Assembly (NCBI RefSeq): GCF_013170705.1
Contig: NZ_CP033334.1
Coordinates: 4,007,501 to 4,071,500 of the forward strand
DNA: 64,000 bases
Source: Mesorhizobium loti
GTDB lineage: Bacteria; Pseudomonadota; Alphaproteobacteria; Rhizobiales; Rhizobiaceae
Direction of reading: 5' to 3'
Positions 1 to 7,394 of this stretch are shown one piece after another (the stretch's first letter is position 1; the number at the start of each line of letters is the position of its first letter). The notes under the pieces are model-generated. The model made no database searches and was not told the DNA's origin. It saw only the letters and a list, made by a program, of their open reading frames with translations. Both the position numbers and the translations under genes were made by a program.

Positions 1-160
1 TGTTCGAACCAAACGACTGTGCCGACTCTTAAGACGGGATTTGTACCCCTTGGACCGTTTGGGCGGCCGCGTGGTTCATCATGGGCGCCTGCGGCAGGAT
101 TCTCTAGCGGCAGAACGCCTTGGCGTTGATGCCAGAGCGCTCCTTACGCCGCTCTACCGT

Positions 161-1066
161 TCAACCGTCAAGCAGATGCTGAAGCCGCGACCGCAACCAT
201 TGGTGCGCCGGATCGCCATCGCGTCGCTTGTGCCAGATTTGCGTGAATTGAAAGGCCGGAACTTCGAAAGGTGGAGCGAAGACGCAGAGCCCATCGCCGG
301 GCGCCGGCAGTATCCGGCTGGCGACTGTAAGCACCAGGTCGGTGCCGGCGATCAGGCGTGGCGCCACGCCCCAATGCGGGAGGACGAGACACAGCCGCCG
401 CTTGTGACCCAATTCGGCCAGGGCCTTGTCGACCTCGCTCTGACGCTCGGGCCGCAAATCGACCAGGGCGTGCGGCCGCTCCAGATAGGTAGCAAGATCC
501 ATCGTTTGCCTGCCGCCAAGGCTTGCGGTATCGGCGAGACAGGCAAAGTGCTCGTCGAACAGCCGATGCGAGCGCACGGATCGGTCCAAGCCCGGAAAAA
601 CACCAAAGGCAAGATCGATCTCGCCGTCGATGATTTGCGAAACCATCACTTCGCGGCTCGCCTGGCTGACCACGAGGTCGACATTCGGTGCCCGCGCCCG
701 CATGAGCGGCAGAAGGGCCGGCAGGATGACCGCGGCGCCATAGTCCGACATGGCGAGCCGAAACGTCCGGCGCTCCCTTGCCGGGTCGAAGCCGGCCGGT
801 GCCAGAAGGTGCCGCATGCGATCGAGCGCCTCGGTGAGAGCCGGCGCGATTTCCATGGCGCGTGCCGTCGGCTCGAGGCCACCTTGCCGCCTGACCAGGA
901 GCGGGTCGTCGATAAGGTGGCGCAGCCTGGCAAGCGCATGGCTGACGGCGGGCTGGCTTTTGTTCAACCGGATTGCCACCCGCGAGACGTGGCGTTCGGC
1001 CAGCAAGGCCTCCAGCACGACGAGCAGGTTCAGATCGATACCAGCGAGATCATTCATTTGATGCAT
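161..1066 (-). CDS. LysR-family transcriptional regulator
   Basis: A 301-residue protein with an N-terminal winged helix-turn-helix (about residues 8-67, with the typical LysR run around SQPAVSHALARLR) followed by a periplasmic-binding-like effector domain. The length is normal for the family. It is transcribed divergently from a YdcZ-type transporter and a VOC protein, and the 77-bp gap between them holds an inverted repeat at 1071-1099, so it probably controls that pair and itself. The effector is unknown. The ATG at 1066 is followed by a second ATG three codons later, so the exact start is uncertain by a few residues. Confidence 0.9.
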   Translation of the reverse strand: MHQMNDLAGIDLNLLVVLEALLAERHVSRVAIRLNKSQPAVSHALARLRHLIDDPLLVRRQGGLEPTARAMEIAPALTEALDRMRHLLAPAGFDPARERRTFRLAMSDYGAAVILPALLPLMRARAPNVDLVVSQASREVMVSQIIDGEIDLAFGVFPGLDRSVRSHRLFDEHFACLADTASLGGRQTMDLATYLERPHALVDLRPERQSEVDKALAELGHKRRLCLVLPHWGVAPRLIAGTDLVLTVASRILPAPGDGLCVFAPPFEVPAFQFTQIWHKRRDGDPAHQWLRSRLQHLLDG

Positions 1067-1070
1067 ACTA

Positions 1071-1099
1071 TGCGTATGAAAATGGAATTTCCATACGCA
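1071..1099. promoter_or_regulatory. Probable LysR operator in divergent promoter
   Basis: Perfect 8-bp inverted repeat, TGCGTATG and CATACGCA, separated by 13 nt that contain a smaller palindrome (GGAATTTCC). It lies between the divergent LysR gene and the YdcZ-type transporter gene. LysR regulators normally bind interrupted dyads at such a position. Binding by this LysR is inferred. Confidence 0.6.
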
Positions 1100-1143
1100 A
1101 GGTTGATGACCTAATTCGGCATGATCGATATGGAGATAAGATC

Positions 1144-1656
1144 ATGCCCAGCAGTTTTTCCTTTCTGATCGCCGCCTTGCTGGCCGGGGCGGTCGTCCCG
1201 TTCCAGGCAGGGGCGAACGCGATGCTTGGCCGCCTGCTCGGTCATCCGCTCTGGGCAACCTTGGTCTCGCTGGGTGTTAGCGTTGTGCTGATCGTTCCGG
1301 TCATGATCGCTTTCAGGGTGCCGGTTCCGACCGTCGGGATGGCGCTCAAAGGTCCGTGGTGGATCTGGATCGGCGGTGCGGCAGGCGTGGTCTACATCAC
1401 CGCCGCATTGCTTCTGGCGCCGAAACTCGGTGCCGCGAGCTTCATCGTCGCCGTCATTGCGGGCCAAATGGTCGCGTCGCTGGTCATCGATCATTTCGCC
1501 TTGATGAGCCTTGCCCATCGGCCGGTAAACATTGCTCGGTTTGCCGGATTTGCACTGATCATCGGCGGGCTCGTCGTGACGCAATGGGCAAGCGCGATTG
1601 CGCCACGGGCGGCCCAGTCCGATTTCAATCCGGTCCAAAAAGGAGACAGCAAATGA
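1144..1656 (+). CDS. DMT/YdcZ-family membrane transporter
   Basis: A 170-residue very hydrophobic protein with about five membrane helices. The opening (LLAGAVVPFQAGANAMLGRLLG) and the internal stretch around WIGGAAGVVYITAALLLAP are typical of the YdcZ/DUF606 branch of the drug/metabolite transporter superfamily, whose substrates are mostly unknown. The ATG at 1144 was chosen because GGAG lies about 9 nt upstream and the membrane domain begins right after it; a longer in-frame reading exists but overlaps the divergent promoter. The stop overlaps the next start as ATGA, so it is co-transcribed with the VOC protein. Confidence 0.85.
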   Translation: MPSSFSFLIAALLAGAVVPFQAGANAMLGRLLGHPLWATLVSLGVSVVLIVPVMIAFRVPVPTVGMALKGPWWIWIGGAAGVVYITAALLLAPKLGAASFIVAVIAGQMVASLVIDHFALMSLAHRPVNIARFAGFALIIGGLVVTQWASAIAPRAAQSDFNPVQKGDSK

Positions 1657-2063
1657 AAGCTCATCCCGTTCTGCGCGTGGCGCGGCCAACGAACGATCTC
1701 GCCGAGGTAGCCCGCTTCTACCGGGATGGTCTCGGTCTCCAGGAGCTGTTTCGCTTCAGCGACCACGATGGCTTCGATGGCGTTATGCTCGGGCAGCCCG
1801 GCGACGCCTATCATTTCGAATTCACCCACGCGCATGGCCACGATGCCGGCAAGGCGCCCACGGCAGACAACCTGGTCGTCTTCTACATGCCGGATAGCGA
1901 CGCCTGGGAAGCCGCCATCCAGCGCATGAAGGACCACGGCTATGCCACAGTTCCGTCTTTCAATCCCTATTGGGACAGGCATGGCGTCACCTTCGAGGAT
2001 TGCGACGGCTACCGGGTTGTGCTGCAGAACACCGAATGGCGCGCCGTCGCGCAGCAATCGTAG
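1653..2063 (+). CDS. VOC-family (glyoxalase-like) protein
   Basis: A 136-residue protein with the vicinal-oxygen-chelate fold: an N-terminal strand with VARPTNDLAEVARFYRDGLGL, a central HFEF motif and a C-terminal FEDCDGYRVVLQ strand. Such single-domain proteins bind a divalent metal and act as lyases, dioxygenases or resistance proteins. His and Glu residues suitable as metal ligands are visible (HFEF and FED). The start overlaps the transporter stop (ATGA) and a strong AGGAG precedes it. The 3' end faces the sarcosine oxidase operon on the opposite strand. Substrate unknown. Confidence 0.8.
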   Translation: MKAHPVLRVARPTNDLAEVARFYRDGLGLQELFRFSDHDGFDGVMLGQPGDAYHFEFTHAHGHDAGKAPTADNLVVFYMPDSDAWEAAIQRMKDHGYATVPSFNPYWDRHGVTFEDCDGYRVVLQNTEWRAVAQQS

Positions 2064-2084
2064 TCGACACCGGGCGAGGTGGAC

Positions 2085-2672
2085 TTACTGCACCTCGTAG
2101 CCGACTTCCTCGCTGGCATGACAAAGCGCCTTCCAGAACGAACGCGCGAAGGATCGGAAGACATAGATGTCGAACTGGTCGGTGCCGGTGCGCTGGATCT
2201 GGGCGAAGACGTCGTGATGGGTGGTCGAGCGGCCCGCGCCGATGGGGAAGGCCGGCAGCGCGAAGTCGATGGCGAAGAATTTCGCCAGCACCCACTCCGC
2301 TTTCGGTCCGGCGATGCGGATGGCGGTGCGGCCATGCGACAGGTCCGTCACGGTGCCGATGGCCGGTGTCACCGCCTTGGCAAAGGAAGCGGCCAAGCCT
2401 TCGGCTTCGTCGGCCACGGTGAATTTTCCCGGTGCGAAGCCGAACACCGATTTCACGCCGTCGCTCAGGCCGCCGCCGGCGCCATCGGGCAATGCAAGCC
2501 CGGTGACGGTGCGGATGGCCGCGATCAACTTCTTCTCCTCTCCCGGCCAGGCGGCGAGCTGCACGATCGAACCCGGCCGCGTTTCGGTCAGGAGGATCTC
2601 GACGCCATGTTCGAAATTACCGTGCGAGCCGACATGAAACTCCGGCTCGAGGGGGGATTGGCGCTCAACCAT
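2085..2672 (-). CDS. soxG: Sarcosine oxidase gamma subunit
   Basis: A 195-residue protein, last gene of the soxB-soxD-soxA-soxG operon. It resembles the gamma subunit of heterotetrameric sarcosine oxidase, a GcvT/YgfZ-like fold that packs against the alpha subunit. Recognisable stretches are RPGSIVQLAAWPG and the C-terminal TGTDQFDIYVFRSFARSFWKAL. The ATG at 2672 overlaps the soxA stop by 8 nt. Together the complex oxidises sarcosine to glycine and, with tetrahydrofolate, yields 5,10-methylene-THF and hydrogen peroxide in the cytoplasm. Confidence 0.9.
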   Translation of the reverse strand: MVERQSPLEPEFHVGSHGNFEHGVEILLTETRPGSIVQLAAWPGEEKKLIAAIRTVTGLALPDGAGGGLSDGVKSVFGFAPGKFTVADEAEGLAASFAKAVTPAIGTVTDLSHGRTAIRIAGPKAEWVLAKFFAIDFALPAFPIGAGRSTTHHDVFAQIQRTGTDQFDIYVFRSFARSFWKALCHASEEVGYEVQ

Positions 2673-5658
2673 GCATGCGGGTCCCTTCCGGATCGTAGAA
2701 ATGGTTGGAGACGATCTCGACCGGCCCGAAGCGGTTGCGCAACGGATCGGAGACATGGGCACGCGTGCCGTGCCGCGCCTTGCCGCCCTCGACCAGCGCC
2801 AGCGCGATATGCTTGCCGAGCGCCGGTGAATAGCAGCAGGCGGTGATGTGGCCGATCGAGCCGTGTGGATTGGCCTCGTCCAACGTCTCGACAATGTGCG
2901 CGCCGCCATTGAGCGGCCGGTTGTCCAGCGCGATCAGGCCGACCAGTTCCAGGCGATCGGACGCGATCAGGCCTTCGCGGTCCATCATGGCCGAGCCGAT
3001 GAAGGGCTTCTTCTTCGACAGCATCCAGTCGAGATGCAGGTCGCGCGCCGTGGTGCGGCCGTCGATCTCGGCGCCGGTGACATGGCCTTTCTCGATGCGC
3101 ATCGTGCCCAGCGCCTCGAGCCCGTAGGTGACCAGCCCGAACGGCTTGCCGGCGTCGATCAGCGCCTCCCAGACATGGGTGCCATGGCCGGCACCGCAAT
3201 AGACCTCGAAGGCCATCTCACCGGAGAAAGACAGGCGGCAAATCATCACCGGAACGCCTGCTATCTCGCCGCGGACGATGCCCATGAAGGGCAGGGTCGC
3301 ATTGTCGACGGCGGTGCCGGTGACACAGGAGGCCAGGATCTGCCTGGCCTTCGGTCCGCCGATCGCGGCGCCCGCCCATTCGTCGGTCACCGAAGTGACA
3401 TGGACTTTCAGCTCCGGCCAGATCACGTCGAGGAAATATTCCAGATGCTGCATCACCTTGCCGGCGTTGGCCGTCGTGGTGGTCATCAGGAAATCCTGTT
3501 CGCCGAGCCGCCAGGTGGTGCCGTCGTCAAAGGCAAACCCGTCCTCGCGCAGCATCAGCCCGTAGCGCGCCTTGCCGACGGCGAGCGTCGAAAACATGTT
3601 GGTGTAGACGCGGTCGAGGAAGGCGGCGGCGTCGGGGCCCTGCACGGCGATCTTGCCCAGCGTCGAGACATCGACGATGCCGGCGCTTTCACGCGTCGCC
3701 CTGGCCTCGCGCACATAGGCCTGCTCGACCGTTTCGCCTGAAAGCCCGTAGATCATCGGCCGGTACCAGAGGCCGGCGGAGTACATGGTCGCGCCATTGT
3801 CGAGGTGCCAGTCATGCATCGGCGTCAGCCGCTCAGGCTTCAGGTCGCCGAAGCGCTCGGCCGCAAGCGAGCCGATCGACACCGGCGCGAAGGGCGGCCG
3901 GAAGCGTGTCGTGCCGACTTCCGGGATCGGCTTGCCCAGCGCCTCGGCCATGATGGCAAGGCCGGGAATGTTGGAGCTCTTGCCCTGGTCGGTCGCCATG
4001 CCAAGCGTTGTGTAGCGCTTCAGGTGCTCGACCGAGACGAAGCCTTCGCGGTGCGCCAGCCTTACGTCCTCGGCCGTCACGTCATGCTGGAAGTCGACGA
4101 AGCTCTTGCCCTTGGCCCTGATTTCGAAGACGGGCGCCGGATCGGGGTCGCCGGCCACTGCTTCCACAGTGGGCAACGCCGCGGGCGTGCCTGTTCCACC
4201 CGCGGCGGCAAGACCGGCGGCGCGGCCTTCGGCGATCGCCTCGACCGTCGAAAAACTGCCGGTGAAGGCGCCGGCCCCGATCCATTTCTGTGTCGGTTTT
4301 GGCGGCAGGAAGGCTTGCCGTGCGGCATTCCATTCCGCTTTGGCACCGGCCTGGCTGGCCAGATGGATGGTCGGCGACCAGCCGCCCGACATCAGCAGGC
4401 AGTCGGCATGGATGCTTCGCTCATCGCCGGTGAGGGCCCCGGTGACCATGTCGAAACGCTGAACCTTGAAGCCGGAAAGCGCCTTGCCGCCCTCGGTGGC
4501 GACGACGGCGTGGCCGGCAAGGATCTCGGCTTCGGCCTCGGTGGCCAGCTTGCGCATCTCGGCCGAAAGCTCGGACCGGACGTCGACGACGGCGACGATT
4601 GCCGCCCCCGCATTTTTCAGGGCAACGGCCGCGCGATAGGCGCTGTCATTGTTGGTGAACAGGGCGATCCTTTCACCCGGCAGCACGCCGAACTCGTTGG
4701 CGTAGCGCTCGGCGGCATGGGCCAGCATCACGCCTGGCCTGTCGTTGCCCGGGAAGACCAGCGGCCGTTCGAAAGCGCCGGTTGCCAGCACCACGGATTT
4801 GGCACGGATTGCCCAATAACGATGGCGCGGCTCGCCCTTGGCGGGCTGTTCCTTGTGGTCGCTGACCCGCTCGAGCGCGGCAAGTGTATTGTTGTCGTAG
4901 TAGCCCCAGACCGTGGTGCGCGGCAAAAGCCGGACATTGTCGCGGCCTTCGAGCTGAGTGACGGTGCGGCGCGCCCAATCGGCGGCCGGCGCGCCATCGA
5001 TGGTTTCCTCGGACCAGTTGGTCGAGCCGCCGAAACGCGGCTCGAGATCGGCCAGCATGACGCGCGCTCCCTGATCGGCGGCGGCCTTGGCGGCCATCAG
5101 GCCGGCGGGGCCGGAGCCGACCACCAGCACGTCGCAAAAGGCGTTCATGCGCTCATAGCGGGCCGGATCCTTCGCCGATCCGGCGCTGCCGAGACCGGCG
5201 GCGCGGCGGATGAAGTGCTCGCAGAACATCCAGAAACGCGTGCCCTTGAGCGGACCGATCACCGGACCCATGAAGGTCTTGTAGTAGAAGCCGGCGGACA
5301 GGATCTTGCCGCCGAGCTGGTTGACGGCATTGATGTCCCAGGCCAGCGACGGGAAGCGGTTCTGGCTGATCGCCACAAGCCCATCGTGGATCTCGACCAT
5401 GGTCGCCGGGATGTTGGGTTCGCGCACCTCGCCCTTCAGCACCGTCACCAGCGCGTTGGGTTCCTCCACACCGGCAGTCAGCAGGCCGCGCGGGCGGTGG
5501 TACTTGAACGAGCGCCCGAAAAGCGTGACGCCCTTGGCCAGCAGCGCGGACGCCAGCGTGTCGCCGGCATGGCCGGTATAGGCGACGCCATCGAAGGTGA
5601 AACGGATTGTCTTCAGCCGGTCGACGCGGCCGCCAGTGTCGGTGCGGCGCGGGCTCAT
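2665..5658 (-). CDS. soxA: Sarcosine oxidase alpha subunit
   Basis: A 997-residue protein of typical length. Order of domains: an N-terminal ferredoxin-like Fer2_4 region (about 15-110), an NAD/FAD-binding Rossmann domain with the GSGPAG motif near residue 180, a pyridine-nucleotide-disulphide-oxidoreductase-like middle, and a C-terminal GcvT-type folate-binding domain (about 610-997). It carries the non-covalent NAD and the tetrahydrofolate site where the methyl group of sarcosine is captured as methylene-THF. The start overlaps the soxD stop (ATGA) and the end overlaps soxG, so the four subunits are translationally coupled. Confidence 0.97.
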   Translation of the reverse strand: MSPRRTDTGGRVDRLKTIRFTFDGVAYTGHAGDTLASALLAKGVTLFGRSFKYHRPRGLLTAGVEEPNALVTVLKGEVREPNIPATMVEIHDGLVAISQNRFPSLAWDINAVNQLGGKILSAGFYYKTFMGPVIGPLKGTRFWMFCEHFIRRAAGLGSAGSAKDPARYERMNAFCDVLVVGSGPAGLMAAKAAADQGARVMLADLEPRFGGSTNWSEETIDGAPAADWARRTVTQLEGRDNVRLLPRTTVWGYYDNNTLAALERVSDHKEQPAKGEPRHRYWAIRAKSVVLATGAFERPLVFPGNDRPGVMLAHAAERYANEFGVLPGERIALFTNNDSAYRAAVALKNAGAAIVAVVDVRSELSAEMRKLATEAEAEILAGHAVVATEGGKALSGFKVQRFDMVTGALTGDERSIHADCLLMSGGWSPTIHLASQAGAKAEWNAARQAFLPPKPTQKWIGAGAFTGSFSTVEAIAEGRAAGLAAAGGTGTPAALPTVEAVAGDPDPAPVFEIRAKGKSFVDFQHDVTAEDVRLAHREGFVSVEHLKRYTTLGMATDQGKSSNIPGLAIMAEALGKPIPEVGTTRFRPPFAPVSIGSLAAERFGDLKPERLTPMHDWHLDNGATMYSAGLWYRPMIYGLSGETVEQAYVREARATRESAGIVDVSTLGKIAVQGPDAAAFLDRVYTNMFSTLAVGKARYGLMLREDGFAFDDGTTWRLGEQDFLMTTTTANAGKVMQHLEYFLDVIWPELKVHVTSVTDEWAGAAIGGPKARQILASCVTGTAVDNATLPFMGIVRGEIAGVPVMICRLSFSGEMAFEVYCGAGHGTHVWEALIDAGKPFGLVTYGLEALGTMRIEKGHVTGAEIDGRTTARDLHLDWMLSKKKPFIGSAMMDREGLIASDRLELVGLIALDNRPLNGGAHIVETLDEANPHGSIGHITACCYSPALGKHIALALVEGGKARHGTRAHVSDPLRNRFGPVEIVSNHFYDPEGTRMHG

Positions 5659-5951
5659 GCCTTGTCCTCCGCCTTGCGGCGCGCGGTCGAGACATGGTCG
5701 CCGCGCACGAAGGCGACGCTCGAAATCTCATGCGTCAGCGTGTTGCGCACGACCCTGAGATGCGCGCGGCAGCCGCCGGAATGCTGCCAGATTTCATTGT
5801 GGTCGCCGGCCGGGTTCAGCCGGTCATAGACATAGGCATTCCAGGCCTCGAAATTCTGCGAGGCGGGATCTGGACGTTCGCGGTTGCCGTCACCTTGATA
5901 GGTGAACTCGATGACGTCGCGCGGGCCGCAATAGGGGCAAGTGATGAGCAC
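5655..5951 (-). CDS. soxD: Sarcosine oxidase delta subunit
   Basis: A 98-residue zinc-binding subunit. The N-terminal CPYCG motif plus the later His and Cys in HSGGCRAHLRVVRNTLTHEI match the SoxD zinc site. The start is a GTG at 5951 because the family begins just before the CPYCG motif and AGGAAA lies 6-7 nt upstream; longer in-frame readings run into soxB. It lies 10 nt after soxB and overlaps soxA by 4 nt. Confidence 0.9.
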   Translation of the reverse strand: MLITCPYCGPRDVIEFTYQGDGNRERPDPASQNFEAWNAYVYDRLNPAGDHNEIWQHSGGCRAHLRVVRNTLTHEISSVAFVRGDHVSTARRKAEDKA

Positions 5952-5961
5952 GGGATGTTTC

Positions 5962-7221
5962 CTAATGGAGCCGCGGGTTCGCGCCCTGGCCCTTGTCGTC
6001 GATGACGAGGCCGCGGTGGAAGCGGTCGAGGGTGAACGGCGCGTTGAAATCGTGCGGCTCATCCTTGGCGATGGTCCAGGCGAAGATCCAGCCGGAAGCC
6101 GGCGTCGCCTTGAAGCCGCCATAGCACCAGCCGCAGTTGAGGTACATGCCGGGCAGGGGCCCCGTGGTGATGATCGGCGAGCCGTCCATCGACATGTCGC
6201 ATACGCCGCCCCAGGAGCGCAGCATGCGTACACGGGCAAGGCCCGGGAACAGCGCCAGCATCTCGCTCATCACCTCATCGACGATGGGCAGGTTGCCGCG
6301 CTGGGCATAGCTGTTGTAGCCGTCGATGTCACCGCCATAGACAAGGCCGCCCTTGTCGGACTGTGACATGTAGAAATGGCCCATGCCGAAGGTCACCACG
6401 GTGTCTATGAAGGGTTTCAGCGATTCCGTCACGAAGGCCTGCAGCACATGGCTTTCGATCGGCATCGTCTCGATGCCGGCCAACTGCATGACGCGCCCGG
6501 TGCTGCCGGCCACCGCGACCGCCACTTTCCTGGCGCGGATATCGCCGCGTGACGTGGTGACGCCGGTGACGCGGTCGCCATCGCGCAGGAAGCCCGTGAC
6601 CTCGCAATTCTCGATGATGTCGACGCCACGCCGGTCGGCGCCGCGCGCATAGCCCCAGGCCACCGCGTCGTGACGGGCGGTGCCGGCACGCCGCTGCATC
6701 AGGCCGCCGACCACCGGAAATCGTGCATCGCCGGAAATGTCGAGCGCCGGTATCAGGCGCTTGATTTCGGCGGGCGTCATCAGTTCGGCGTCGACGCCGA
6801 GATGGCGCATGGCGTTGCCGCGCCTAGCATAATCGTCGAACTGGGCAGGGGTGTGCGCCAGGTTCAGGCAGCCGCGTTGCGAGAACATGACGTTGTAGTT
6901 GAGCTCGTGCGACAAGCCCTCCCACAGCTTCATCGAATGTTCGTAGAAGCGGGTGTTGGCGGGCAGCAGGTAGTTCGAGCGCACGGCCGTGGTGTTGCGG
7001 CCGACATTGCCGGAGCCGAGCCAGCCCTTTTCGAGCACGGCGACATTGGTGATGCCGTGTTCCTTGGCCAGATAGTAAGCGGTGGCGAGCCCATGGCCGC
7101 CGCCGCCGATGATGATGACATCGTAGGAAGCCTTCGGGTCGGGCTTGCGCCAGGCCGGCTTCCAGTCCTTGTTTCCCTTGAGCGCGTTCGCAAGCAGCGA
7201 AAAGGCCGAGTACTCTGCCAT
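5962..7221 (-). CDS. soxB: Sarcosine oxidase beta subunit
   Basis: A 419-residue FAD-dependent amine oxidase subunit, first gene of the operon. The dinucleotide-binding motif GGGGHG is at about 39-44, followed by the conserved GSGNVGRNTTAVRSNYL block and RHDAVAWGYARGA. This subunit holds non-covalent FAD and covalently bound FMN and carries out the oxidation of sarcosine. The ATG at 7221 (MAEYSAFSLL) was chosen because it matches the usual SoxB beginning; another ATG lies one codon upstream. No glyA or purU gene flanks the operon here, unlike in many sox clusters. Confidence 0.96.
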   Translation of the reverse strand: MAEYSAFSLLANALKGNKDWKPAWRKPDPKASYDVIIIGGGGHGLATAYYLAKEHGITNVAVLEKGWLGSGNVGRNTTAVRSNYLLPANTRFYEHSMKLWEGLSHELNYNVMFSQRGCLNLAHTPAQFDDYARRGNAMRHLGVDAELMTPAEIKRLIPALDISGDARFPVVGGLMQRRAGTARHDAVAWGYARGADRRGVDIIENCEVTGFLRDGDRVTGVTTSRGDIRARKVAVAVAGSTGRVMQLAGIETMPIESHVLQAFVTESLKPFIDTVVTFGMGHFYMSQSDKGGLVYGGDIDGYNSYAQRGNLPIVDEVMSEMLALFPGLARVRMLRSWGGVCDMSMDGSPIITTGPLPGMYLNCGWCYGGFKATPASGWIFAWTIAKDEPHDFNAPFTLDRFHRGLVIDDKGQGANPRLH

Positions 7222-7394
7222 CATTGTCATCCGGTTCGGGCGATGCGGCAGACTATAGAGCAGGCTGTATCCGCAAAGCCAATATTGCGCCATTGCCTTT
7301 CGACTGGCCGACGCTCGGATCGCGATCCGAACGCGATCGGATGCGACGGCTTGCCCCAAGATATGGCCGTCTTTATCAAGGACAGGCTTTTTGA

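Noticed and set aside
1..160. Possible tRNA fragment at the left edge (TTCGAACC)
   Set aside because: Only a T-loop-like octamer is present; no matching acceptor, D or anticodon stems could be formed. Nothing else is seen in these 160 nt.
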